DNA from: Flavobacteriales bacterium
GTDB taxonomy: Bacteria; Bacteroidota; Bacteroidia; Flavobacteriales; JABDKJ01
Assembly (NCBI GenBank): GCA_013002285.1
Contig: JABDKJ010000074.1
Location: 1-17,188, forward strand
Length of the DNA: 17,188 nt
Direction: 5' to 3'
Below the pieces are notes generated by a model. The model was not told the origin of the DNA and did not search any database. It saw nothing but the letters and a program-made list of their open reading frames with translations. Below are positions 1 through 6,385 of this stretch, piece by piece. Position 1 is the first letter of the stretch, and every line of letters begins with the position of its first letter. The translations under genes were made by a program, and so were the position numbers.

Positions 1-498
1 GTTCTCCCTAGGTTCAAGGCCATGGCGGCAAGACCTACAACGGACTTCGGCAAAGAAAGTCTCTTCAATATCCTTGAACACAAAACGCAGATCGCAGGAG
101 CTTCTTTTCTCGATCTTTTTGCTGGAACGGGAGCTATTAGTTATGAGTTCATTTCGAGGGGTGCTGAACAAGGAACATGTGTAGATATGAGTCAAGCTTC
201 ACAGATCTACCGAAAAAAGTGCATGACTCTTTTAGGGATAGATAATCTCACCTCCCTCAGAAGAGATGTATTCAAATTTATAAAAAAATGTGACGACAAG
301 TATGACATCATTTTTGCCGACCCTCCTTACCAATTAAAGTCCATTAAGGAGATCCCTGACCTTATTTTTGAGCAAGGACTATTAAAAGAAAATGGGCTAC
401 TCATTGTGGAACATCCAGACAGGATGGACTTCTCTGATCATCCTCGATTTGTTGAAACACGAAACTACAGCGCGGTCCACTTCAGTTTTTTCAGTTAA
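1..498 (+). CDS. rsmD: 16S rRNA (guanine-N2) methyltransferase RsmD, 5'-truncated
   Basis: The product transfers a methyl group from S-adenosylmethionine to the N2 of a guanine in 16S rRNA (G966 in E. coli numbering) during assembly of the small ribosomal subunit. The reading frame is open from base 1, before the first ATG at 22, and encodes LPRFKA ahead of MAARPTTDFGKE. RPTTD is the conserved N-terminal segment of RsmD, which normally lies 20-25 residues from the start, so the true start is outside the window. The fragment has 165 codons; full RsmD proteins have about 180-190. The glycine-rich SAM motif DLFAGTG is at fragment residues 38-44, and the catalytic DPPY motif, which holds the target base, is at 107-110. 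The gene ends 26 bases before coaD on the same strand, a common pairing, and is probably co-transcribed with it. The family call is secure. Confidence 0.93.
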   Translation, partial: VLPRFKAMAARPTTDFGKESLFNILEHKTQIAGASFLDLFAGTGAISYEFISRGAEQGTCVDMSQASQIYRKKCMTLLGIDNLTSLRRDVFKFIKKCDDKYDIIFADPPYQLKSIKEIPDLIFEQGLLKENGLLIVEHPDRMDFSDHPRFVETRNYSAVHFSFFS

Positions 499-524
499 TT
501 TTGAAGTTACTTTAAAAAAGTAGA

Positions 525-986
525 ATGAAAAAAGCACTTTTCCCCGGCTCTTTCGACCCTTTTACCATTGGTCACCATACCATTGTAGAAAGAGGGCTCA
601 AGCTCTTTGACCAGATCATCATTGGCATAGGAAAGAACAACACAAAGAAATATCTCTTTTCAATTCAGGAAAGGATGGCGATGCTAGAAGATCTATATGA
701 AGACGAGAATAGAGTTGTGATCAGTGCCTTTGAAGGACTTACAGTAAATTATTGTAAAAACGTAGGAGCCAATTTTATATTGAGGGGGTTAAGAAATGGC
801 GCGGATCTTGAATATGAAAAAAACATTGCATTTATGAATGAAGCGATGGAACAAGATGTGCAAACCGTATTTTTGCTTACAAAGCCGGAATATGCTGCGA
901 TAAGCTCCACGATCTTGCGTGAGATATTGAACAATAATGGAGACATATCAGAGTTTTTACCTCGCGGAATGAAGATCCCTAAATGA
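525..986 (+). CDS. coaD: Pantetheine-phosphate adenylyltransferase (CoaD)
   Basis: CoaD joins ATP and 4'-phosphopantetheine to give dephospho-CoA and pyrophosphate, the penultimate step of coenzyme A synthesis, in the cytoplasm. The 153-residue length is normal for the family. It opens with the nucleotidyltransferase signature GSFDPFTIGH (residues 8-17), in which TIGH is the (H/T)xGH ATP-binding motif. The substrate-binding stretch RGLRNGADLEYE is at 87-98, and the second nucleotide-binding motif ISSTILRE at 126-133. The ATG at 525 places this signature at the expected distance from the N terminus. The stop overlaps the start of the next gene as ATGA, which suggests translational coupling. 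Confidence 0.97.
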   Translation: MKKALFPGSFDPFTIGHHTIVERGLKLFDQIIIGIGKNNTKKYLFSIQERMAMLEDLYEDENRVVISAFEGLTVNYCKNVGANFILRGLRNGADLEYEKNIAFMNEAMEQDVQTVFLLTKPEYAAISSTILREILNNNGDISEFLPRGMKIPK

Positions 987-2512
987 GAAAAAGCCTTTTA
1001 AAAAATATATTCCTCAGTCTCGCACTATTCTGGGCGAGCCTTCCTTTGATCGGAAACTCTTTGGTTAATATTTCTGGCAATGCGAAAGGGCATGAAGGTT
1101 CTACGATATTTTTAATGATGTATAGTGATCTCTATACAAAAACGCTTTCACAAGCTGCGAGCACTTCTATTGATGACGATGGAAACTTTGTGCTAAGCGC
1201 AGAGATAAATGAGATCGAGTATGTCTGCTTACGTTTCGATCATTTGAATGCATTCCTTTATCTGCAACCGGGAAAGAATTATTCCTTGCAGATGCTTCCT
1301 TTAAATGAAAGGCAGAGCGTTTCAATGAACAATAAAACCAAGGTTTCTTATTTGTTCACTTCATTGGACGATGACGACATCAACAAACACATCATTGAAT
1401 TCAATACGGATCACGACATATTCTTCGATCAGAATTATGAGCTATTGAAAAAAATGGCGGCACCTCCTGGGTCCCATTTCCAAAGAAAACTAAAAGGTGA
1501 TTCCATTCAACTAAAACCTTCTCTACGAGGACTGAGTAACCAACAAAAGTTAGCCAAAGAGGTTTCGGCATTTGCACAGGCTATGGACATAAAATATAAG
1601 GATGTAGACAATGAATTCTTTCATGTGCACAGAAAAATGGTGGTTGCAGATCTTCATTTACAGTTAAAAGGTACAGAAAAAACCCTCTATGACACTTATC
1701 TCAAGTCTACCGCCTACCATCCCAAATGCCCTGAGTATGTTGGCTTTACAAGGTCTTTTTATGACAAGTACTTTGCCAATTACATGTTCAAATGGAATGA
1801 CCAGACACTGATCGATAACCTGAATAAGGGTGATGTGGAAGGTGTAATGTCTTTGCTTAAAAAAGATGACTTCATAGCAAATGAAGAAATGAGGCAGTTC
1901 GTTCTTTGCCATGCTATTTATGAGACCATGAATAGTAAGCAATTAAAAAAGGAAGGATCGTATTCGATCTTGGACCAGATCGCTGAAAGTGGTATAAACA
2001 AGTCAATAAAAGATCTGGCAAGAGCCGTAAAGCGAAAAATGACCAAGACACAAAAAGGCTTTCCAGCTTATGATCTTGCTTTACCAAACCATTTGCAAGA
2101 AGTAATAAAGCTGAGCGACTTTAAAGGCAAACATGTCTTGATCTCTTTCTTCAATGATAGGTGCTCAGAATGTCCTTCAGAGCTGTCTATTATTTCTCAA
2201 ATGCATGATAAGTACAAAAAGCATGTTGAATTCATTTCAATTGGTTTGGACTTCAAGAATGAAAAAATGTCTGACTTCCTTGCAAGGAACAGAGACTTCA
2301 AATGGACTTTTCTAGATGGGTCCCAGGATGGCTCCTTAAGTGAAGAATTCGACATCTATAGCCTACCGACATTTATGCTGATAGACCCAAATGGAAACTT
2401 CGTGAATGCCTATGCAAAAAAACCGAGTGAGGGCCTTGAAGAAACTGTCTATTCCATTTTTCAGAAAAAAGAAACTGAACGTAAAGGCAAAAGACGCGTA
2501 GGCAGAAAATAA
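983..2512 (+). CDS. Exported TlpA-like thioredoxin-fold protein
   Basis: This 509-residue protein starts with a basic N terminus and a hydrophobic segment (about residues 8-24), a signal peptide without a lipobox, so it should act in the periplasm. Residues about 27-110 form a beta-rich region resembling the N-terminal domain of many Bacteroidota TlpA-like proteins. A long helical, poorly conserved middle follows. The C-terminal part (about 365-500) is a TlpA/AhpC-type thioredoxin fold. It has a redox CxxC at C394-S-E-C397 followed by Pro, and the cis-proline of SLPTF at Pro462. It probably reduces or resolves disulfides in envelope proteins, but the substrate cannot be deduced. The ATGA overlap with coaD points to co-expression. 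The basic tail (RKGKRRVGRK) is unusual. The family is well supported; the specific role is unknown. Confidence 0.8.
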   Translation: MRKSLLKNIFLSLALFWASLPLIGNSLVNISGNAKGHEGSTIFLMMYSDLYTKTLSQAASTSIDDDGNFVLSAEINEIEYVCLRFDHLNAFLYLQPGKNYSLQMLPLNERQSVSMNNKTKVSYLFTSLDDDDINKHIIEFNTDHDIFFDQNYELLKKMAAPPGSHFQRKLKGDSIQLKPSLRGLSNQQKLAKEVSAFAQAMDIKYKDVDNEFFHVHRKMVVADLHLQLKGTEKTLYDTYLKSTAYHPKCPEYVGFTRSFYDKYFANYMFKWNDQTLIDNLNKGDVEGVMSLLKKDDFIANEEMRQFVLCHAIYETMNSKQLKKEGSYSILDQIAESGINKSIKDLARAVKRKMTKTQKGFPAYDLALPNHLQEVIKLSDFKGKHVLISFFNDRCSECPSELSIISQMHDKYKKHVEFISIGLDFKNEKMSDFLARNRDFKWTFLDGSQDGSLSEEFDIYSLPTFMLIDPNGNFVNAYAKKPSEGLEETVYSIFQKKETERKGKRRVGRK

Positions 2513-2550
2513 TTGATTTCACTAATACAGCATCATTTTACAATTATTAT

Positions 2551-2558
2551 TAAGTTTG
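2551..2558 (+). promoter_or_regulatory. Candidate -7 element TAAGTTTG upstream of the RRM gene
   Basis: TAAGTTTG fits the Bacteroidota -7 consensus TAnnTTTG. I find no TTG at the usual 19-21 bases upstream, so this is a weak candidate. If used, it would give the RRM gene a leader of roughly 105 bases that contains the hairpin listed at 2565-2591. The 154-base interval before the RRM gene holds no credible open reading frame. Confidence 0.3.
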
Positions 2559-2564
2559 TCTCAG

Positions 2565-2591
2565 AGAGGTGTCCGAAGTGCACACTTTTTT
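2565..2591 (+). terminator. Weak hairpin followed by T-run, terminator or leader structure
   Basis: GGTGT (2568-2572, part of AGAGGTGT) can pair with ACACT (2582-2586) around a nine-base loop, and a run of six T follows (2586-2591). Extending the stem outward uses G-T and A-T pairs and consumes the T-run. It may be a weak intrinsic terminator of the upstream operon. If transcription starts near 2560, it would instead be a structured leader of the RRM gene. The fold was judged by eye only. Confidence 0.3.
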
Positions 2592-2666
2592 AAGCAATAA
2601 TTTGCAATTAGATCTCACTACCGATCCCTCCCCCTTTTTAAGATTACTAATGCAATACCTATTTAT

Positions 2667-2909
2667 ATGAACATTTTTGTAGCCAAGCTTAACTATCAAA
2701 CCCAAGAAAACGAATTAAAGGAACTATTTGAAAATTTTGGGACTGTGGATTCGGTTAAGATAATTTGGGACAGAGAAAAACAACAATCTAAGGGCTTTGG
2801 ATTTGTCGAGATGCCTGTTGAAGATGAAGCTCGAAATGCGATCGGACAATTGAACGATACGGAATTCGGAGGTCGCCAGATCGTTGTAAAGGAATCTATT
2901 CCTAGATAG
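2667..2909 (+). CDS. Small single-RRM RNA-binding protein
   Basis: The 80-residue protein is essentially one RNA recognition motif. RNP2 is IFVAKL (residues 3-8) and RNP1 is KGFGFVEM (42-49), with aromatic residues at the positions that stack on RNA bases. The beta-alpha-beta-beta-alpha-beta length matches a complete RRM. It lacks the glycine-rich or basic tail carried by many bacterial and plant RRM proteins, and ends soon after the last strand (QIVVKESIPR). Such proteins in cyanobacteria and Bacteroidota bind single-stranded RNA. Some are cold-induced, but nothing here proves that. The upstream interval is AT-rich, with a pyrimidine-rich tract (2625-2639). A small gene on the same strand follows after 58 bases. 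Confidence 0.93.
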   Translation: MNIFVAKLNYQTQENELKELFENFGTVDSVKIIWDREKQQSKGFGFVEMPVEDEARNAIGQLNDTEFGGRQIVVKESIPR

Positions 2910-2967
2910 CGCTCATCATATTTTTCGTATTTTACTTGAGTGAATAGAAAATACTCAGAAATTGTCC

Positions 2968-3108
2968 ATGTCCGGAATAGACAAAGTCCATAGAGAGCAA
3001 TTACGCGAAAAAGAGATCTTAAAAGAGATCGCTGAAGCAGACATTGAATTGAATAAACCTGGGCTTTGGGAAAGGATCAAAAAATTCTTTCGGGATCTTT
3101 TCAGTTAA
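2968..3108 (+). CDS. Hypothetical 46-residue charged/amphipathic small protein
   Basis: An ATG at 2968 opens a 46-codon frame ending in TAA at 3106-3108. I do not recognise a family. Residues 1-29 are very rich in Glu, Lys, Asp and Arg with helix-forming spacing (EQLREKEILKEIAEADIE). After a Pro-Gly break (31-32), the tail LWERIKKFFRDLFS puts Leu33, Trp34, Ile37, Phe40, Phe41, Leu44 and Phe45 on one face and charged residues on the other, a textbook amphipathic helix that could sit on a membrane surface. It lies 58 bases after the RRM gene on the same strand, and the facing gene ends 54 bases later. Its non-random composition makes a real gene plausible, but there is no homology evidence. Confidence 0.5.
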   Translation: MSGIDKVHREQLREKEILKEIAEADIELNKPGLWERIKKFFRDLFS

Positions 3109-3162
3109 ATAGAAGAACAACCCGTAACAACTCTATGTTTTGGTCTCCTTTTAATTCCACTA

Positions 3163-3744
3163 CTATTCTATTTCTCGAGTAGTATCCTCTCTCAGATCCT
3201 CTCCGGCATCCAATATACCCTCCCAATTCTGCTCTTTTTTAGCCCTTGAATTGATCAAGAACATATGAATGGCCTGCGCTATGAATCCCATAATGAACAT
3301 AACGCCACTTCCAGGAATATTCAGCAATCTAAAAGCAACACCAAGAGTAATTAAAGCAAGAGGCAACAAACCTATGTTGGAGTGGAACAAAGAGATCTCA
3401 GGGTCATTTTGAACCTCATTTATTCTTCTTGGTTTTTTAATGAACAATACATAAAGGAAGACCAGCAAACTAGCTGTACACCCCATTATTATCGTAATAT
3501 CCGGCCAACGCATTATGCGTGTAAGAACAAAGTACAACACTATTGTACTGAGTAAAAAATATACATGGTCTTGCCAAAACGTTTGTCTTTTTACTAAATA
3601 ATTCAATGTGAAATATAGGAACATACACGCCATTGACATGATCAACAAAATGGACGCAAAAGGCCAATGCATTATCTTGAACAGTGCACCTAAAAGGATC
3701 GTAGGAAACGAAATGTAACGTAATGTTTTAATGAAGTTTTTCAT
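3163..3744 (-). CDS. Membrane protein with three GldL-like motifs
   Basis: This 193-residue protein has about six hydrophobic segments. The first motif, GALFKIMHWPFASILLIM (residues 19-36), closely resembles the N-terminal segment of GldL, the inner-membrane motor component of the type IX secretion/gliding machinery. Related motifs recur at LTRIMRWPDITIIMG (74-88) and AFRLLNIPGSGVMFIMG (137-153), so the protein looks like three two-helix hairpins in tandem. It is followed by an acidic soluble tail (about 168-193). It is shorter than GldL, has no GldL cytoplasmic domain, and has no gld or spr genes nearby, so it should not be called GldL. It is the last gene of a four-gene minus-strand cluster and overlaps the MazG-like gene by 17 bases. 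Function unknown. Confidence 0.75.
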   Translation of the reverse strand: MKNFIKTLRYISFPTILLGALFKIMHWPFASILLIMSMACMFLYFTLNYLVKRQTFWQDHVYFLLSTIVLYFVLTRIMRWPDITIIMGCTASLLVFLYVLFIKKPRRINEVQNDPEISLFHSNIGLLPLALITLGVAFRLLNIPGSGVMFIMGFIAQAIHMFLINSRAKKEQNWEGILDAGEDLREDTTREIE

Positions 3745-4054
3745 TGCTCTTGTGTCGGTTTTTATCTCTAAGCGTTTTCCTTTCCAAATTATCGATGATC
3801 GCTTTTTCCAGGTCTATGCCCGTTTGATTGGCTATGCACATGATCACAAAGATCACATCTGCTAATTCATCTCCAAGGTCTTTGTCTTTGTCACTTTCTT
3901 TTTCTGACTGTTCGCCATATCTGCGAGCCATTATCCTCCCTACCTCGCCTACTTCTTCCGAGAGTATCGCCATATTGGTCAATTCATTGAAGTAGCGCAC
4001 TCCATGCTCATTGATCCATTCATCTATCTTTTTCTGGGCTTCATTTATTTCCAT
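3728..4054 (-). CDS. MazG-like nucleotide pyrophosphohydrolase
   Basis: This 108-residue, all-alpha protein of the MazG/dUTPase-like superfamily removes pyrophosphate from (d)NTPs, often non-canonical ones, using magnesium. The metal-binding helices are visible: EEVGEVGR with E34 and E37 (ExxE), and GDELADVIF with E63 and D66 (ExxD). The length fits single-domain MazG-like enzymes rather than the two-domain E. coli MazG. The start at 4054 overlaps the YdjM-like gene by 14 bases, and the C terminus overlaps the GldL-like gene by 17 bases. It is in the same unit as dtd, so the cluster appears to carry two clean-up enzymes. The exact substrate cannot be read from sequence. Confidence 0.88.
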   Translation of the reverse strand: MEINEAQKKIDEWINEHGVRYFNELTNMAILSEEVGEVGRIMARRYGEQSEKESDKDKDLGDELADVIFVIMCIANQTGIDLEKAIIDNLERKTLRDKNRHKSNEKLH

Positions 4055-4556
4055 ATCGCGCTGCTGTTATTAGAATAAGTATCACCAAACAAGGTAGAAA
4101 TATCCCTTGGAATTCACTTACCAATACTTTCCATCCCCATTCAGAAAAAAAGCGACTTGCACTCATAGGAGAGACTTTTATGAATCGCCAGGGAAGAAAA
4201 TATCTGTCGTCCAGAAATGGTATAAAAAAACCGACCCCCTTTCCTCCAGTTGTCATGGCATCCAAAAGCCCATGCGATGCCGTACTGAAAAACAAGACCA
4301 AGTAAGACTTCCAATTTCTAAGTTCGTTGAAAAGCAAGAGCAAAAGTCCACTCCAAGAGGCGGCAAAAAATATTGAATGTGTAAATCCTCTATGGCCAAA
4401 AGGCGAGCCATATGGAACACCGAAATTGTGAAATAGAATATCTCCGTCCGGGAGACAAGATGACACCAAAGCCAGACCGATCAAGAGTTTTGAATTTGCC
4501 TTAGCTGCTTTTGTAATAGTGTAGCTTGCAACTAAGTGACCAAATATCGATGCCAT
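4041..4556 (-). CDS. YdjM-family membrane-bound metal-dependent hydrolase
   Basis: This 171-residue protein has several membrane segments (about 23-33, 62-77, 83-94 and 150-166). Conserved polar motifs typical of the YdjM/YfhO-like putative metal hydrolase family lie between them: His7, CLPDGD (34-39), HRGFTHS (55-61) and SHGLLDAMTTGG (94-105). The His and Asp residues are the probable metal ligands. E. coli YdjM is a LexA-regulated inner-membrane protein, and members of this family are only putatively assigned as phospholipase-like hydrolases. Its ATG overlaps the dtd stop (TAATG), and its 3' end overlaps the MazG-like gene by 14 bases, so the genes are probably translated in a coupled way. 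Family confident, function not. Confidence 0.82.
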   Translation of the reverse strand: MASIFGHLVASYTITKAAKANSKLLIGLALVSSCLPDGDILFHNFGVPYGSPFGHRGFTHSIFFAASWSGLLLLLFNELRNWKSYLVLFFSTASHGLLDAMTTGGKGVGFFIPFLDDRYFLPWRFIKVSPMSASRFFSEWGWKVLVSEFQGIFLPCLVILILITAARYGNK

Positions 4557-5008
4557 TATTCTTTATTCTTTGTATCGATGAAAATGGTCACCGGGCCATC
4601 ATTCAATAAACTCACTTTCATATCCGCACCGAATTCACCAGTCTCCACCTTTTTACCCAGTGTCTCTTCCAATAATGACTTGAATTTTTCATACATGGGA
4701 ATAGCAACATCAGGTGATGCCGCATTTATATACGAGGGACGATTTCCTTTTTTTACTCTGGCATGTAAAGTGAATTGGGAGATCATCAAAACATCTCCTT
4801 CGACTTCCCTGATCGACCTGTTCATAACGCCCTGGTCATCTGCAAAGATCCTTAGATTCGATATCTTATTGCATAGCCAAGTGATATCTTCATCGGTATC
4901 GGCATCTTCTATACCTAGCAACACAAGAAGTCCAAGGCCTATCTGTCCATTGATCTTCCCTTCGATCTCAACCGAAGACCCTATCACTCTCTGAATGATG
5001 ACGCGCAT
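4556..5008 (-). CDS. dtd: D-aminoacyl-tRNA deacylase
   Basis: Dtd hydrolyses D-amino acids (and mischarged glycine) from tRNA, preventing their use in translation. The 150-residue length and the start MRVIIQRV are typical. The two active-site signatures are present: SQFTL (residues 77-81), and NDGPVT (136-141) containing the cross-subunit Gly-cisPro pair at 138-139. It is the first gene of the minus-strand cluster that continues into the YdjM-like, MazG-like and GldL-like genes, and its stop codon overlaps the next ATG by one base. A TAGTTTTG on the minus strand (5020-5013) resembles a -7 element but lies so close to the ATG that the transcript would be almost leaderless, and no -33 TTG is seen. 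Confidence 0.96.
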   Translation of the reverse strand: MRVIIQRVIGSSVEIEGKINGQIGLGLLVLLGIEDADTDEDITWLCNKISNLRIFADDQGVMNRSIREVEGDVLMISQFTLHARVKKGNRPSYINAASPDVAIPMYEKFKSLLEETLGKKVETGEFGADMKVSLLNDGPVTIFIDTKNKE

Positions 5009-5053
5009 GTGACAAAACTATCATTTATTGAGATCTTTTGTATTTTGAAGCCC

Positions 5054-5563
5054 ATGACCAGACAGGATATTATCACTAAACTCGAGCATAACAAAGAAGT
5101 ATTCAAAGTCGTATTCTCTGATCTTCACGAAAATGAATATCTCTGGAGAGAGAAAGAAGGATCTTGGTCTTTGCTGGAGGTGCTCTGTCATCTGCTTGAT
5201 GAGGAGAAAGAAGATTTCCGCATGAGGGTTCGGCATGTTCTGGAAACCCCTCAAGAACATCCACCCTCTATCGACCCTGTAGGATGGGTGATCCAAAGAG
5301 ACTATCAGTCCCAGAATTTTCAGGACAAGCTAAAAGCCCTTTTAAAGGAGAGAACAACTTCCATTGATTGGCTTAGGTCACTAAAAGATCCCAAGTGGAA
5401 TAATGAGTATCAACACCCAAAACTGGGCACTCAAACAGCGCAAATGTATCTGGAAAATTGGCTGGCACACGATTACCTGCACATCCGGCAGATCAACAGG
5501 ATCAAATACCTTTATTTTAAAAGTTGTGCAAAAGCGTCATTGGGATATGCGGGAACTTGGTAG
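5054..5563 (+). CDS. DinB/YfiT-like putative metal-dependent protein
   Basis: This 169-residue protein has the DinB-like four-helix bundle pattern. It has a histidine in the second helix (H46 in WSLLEVLCHLLDEE) and a pair in the last helix (H139 and H143 in LAHDYLHIRQ), the usual three-histidine metal site. Family members include DNA-damage-inducible DinB of Bacillus and bacillithiol or mycothiol transferases. The actual reaction here is unknown, and it is unrelated to E. coli DNA polymerase IV. A GTG 45 bases upstream (5009) is in frame but would add an untypical hydrophobic segment and abut the divergent dtd start, so I chose the ATG at 5054. The DoxX-like gene follows after nine bases. Confidence 0.82.
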   Translation: MTRQDIITKLEHNKEVFKVVFSDLHENEYLWREKEGSWSLLEVLCHLLDEEKEDFRMRVRHVLETPQEHPPSIDPVGWVIQRDYQSQNFQDKLKALLKERTTSIDWLRSLKDPKWNNEYQHPKLGTQTAQMYLENWLAHDYLHIRQINRIKYLYFKSCAKASLGYAGTW

Positions 5564-5572
5564 CTTACCAGA

Positions 5573-5941
5573 ATGAATAAGAACAAGGTTATCTATTGGA
5601 TAGCAACCGTCTTCATGTGTGGAGTATTTGCATTTTCCGCGAGTATGTACTTCGCAAGAACTGAGATGGTATAAATGATATTCGTTGACTACGGATTTCC
5701 TTCCTGGATCGTAATCCCTCTTGCTATCATAAAAATATTGGGGATCATTGCAGTTATCTCAAAACTATCCAAAGTACTCATGGAATGGGCATATGCAGGA
5801 TTTTTTTTCGATGCAGCCTTAGCATTATGCACCCACTATGTCGCAGGGGATGGTGGTTATTTAATCTCTGCTATTGCGATAGTAAGCATTATTGTTTCAA
5901 GGGTCATGCTACCAAAAGCATTTCCTAAATTCGCAGGATGA
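5573..5941 (+). pseudogene. DoxX-like membrane protein interrupted by an in-frame TAA
   Basis: Reading from the ATG at 5573 gives 33 codons (MNKNKVIYWIATVF..., ending TEMV), then TAA at 5672-5674. The same frame then continues for 88 codons from an ATG at 5675 to the TGA at 5941. Ignoring the stop, the 122-codon product matches the four-helix DoxX-like family as I know it: N-terminal helix ending in SASMYF, then GFP, IPLAIIKILGI, EWAYAGFFFDAALAL, H-x-x-AGDGG, and a final helix. The stop sits exactly where one residue is expected, with no gap or frame change, so this is a point nonsense codon (for example CAA or AAA to TAA) or a base-call error. It lies between DinB-like and FKBP genes, overlapping the latter as ATGA. 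Confidence 0.72.
5675..5941 (+). CDS. DoxX-like protein, downstream fragment (helices 2-4)
   Basis: This is the 88-residue open reading frame downstream of the in-frame stop. It would be translated only if ribosomes restart at the ATG that directly follows the TAA (TAAATG, 5672-5677), an arrangement that could allow termination-reinitiation. It contains three hydrophobic segments (residues about 11-31, 34-49 and 60-76) and the conserved EWAYAGFFFD and AGDGG elements of the DoxX-like family. It lacks the first membrane helix, which is encoded at 5573-5671. Treated alone it is a truncated protein; see the entry for the whole interrupted gene. DoxX-like proteins are of uncertain biochemical role. 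Confidence 0.6.
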   Translation: MIFVDYGFPSWIVIPLAIIKILGIIAVISKLSKVLMEWAYAGFFFDAALALCTHYVAGDGGYLISAIAIVSIIVSRVMLPKAFPKFAG

Positions 5942-6384
5942 AGAATGTTATTCTATTTGTATTTGTTATTGCTTTTTGCTTTTCATGCAACAAAGATGAA
6001 AAGCAAGCAGAAGAAGATCGACAGATCATTTTAGACTATATCGAAGACAATGACCTAGACGCCATAGAAGGTGATCAAGGACTATTTTATGTGGTTGATG
6101 TTCAGGGAAGCGGGGCATCTCCGAATAGCAGTTCCAGTGTGACAGTCGATTATGTTGGATACTTCACTGATGGAGATATCTTCGACCAAAGCGGAGCAGG
6201 AGGTTCTACTTTCCCATTAACCAGTGTCATAGAAGGTTGGCAAATTGGGATCCCTTATTATAATGAAGGTGGACAAGGCACATTGCTAATTCCTTCAGCC
6301 TTGGGTTATGGAAAAGATGGTTCCGGTAGTATACCGGGAAATACAGTGATCTTGTTTGACATTGACCTAATAGATGTACAATGA
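5938..6384 (+). CDS. FKBP-type peptidyl-prolyl isomerase lipoprotein
   Basis: This 148-residue protein has a short N-terminal hydrophobic segment ending in CFSC, with Cys17 as the probable lipidated residue, followed by the acidic linker KDEKQAEED. It is therefore likely anchored to an envelope membrane. Residues about 65-147 form an FKBP domain that catalyses cis-trans isomerisation of Xaa-Pro bonds. The active-site positions of human FKBP12 are recognisable: Tyr72, Phe82, Asp83, the VIEGW segment (97-101), Tyr124 and Phe140. It resembles the small FKBP lipoproteins common in Flavobacteria (GldI is one), but nothing here supports a gliding role. It overlaps the preceding frame as ATGA and ends one base from the convergent TonB-receptor stop codon. 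Confidence 0.92.
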   Translation: MKNVILFVFVIAFCFSCNKDEKQAEEDRQIILDYIEDNDLDAIEGDQGLFYVVDVQGSGASPNSSSSVTVDYVGYFTDGDIFDQSGAGGSTFPLTSVIEGWQIGIPYYNEGGQGTLLIPSALGYGKDGSGSIPGNTVILFDIDLIDVQ

Positions 6385-6385
6385 T

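Noticed and set aside
3163..3744. Naming the triple-hairpin protein GldL
   Set aside because: The motif is similar, but the length, three-fold repetition, missing cytoplasmic domain and lack of gld neighbours do not fit GldL itself.
4107..4376. Plus-strand open frame opposite the YdjM-like gene
   Set aside because: Its translation has no recognisable features and lies wholly antisense to a conserved membrane-hydrolase gene with clear motifs.
4536..4994. Long plus-strand frame opposite dtd
   Set aside because: It is antisense to dtd, whose SQFTL and NDGPVT motifs prove the coding strand. The opposite translation is rich in Ser and Pro, as expected of a shadow frame.
5009..5053. GTG-initiated N-terminal extension of the DinB-like gene
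   Set aside because: It adds 15 residues not typical of the family and starts at the base next to the divergent dtd start codon. The ATG at 5054 gives a normal DinB-like N terminus.
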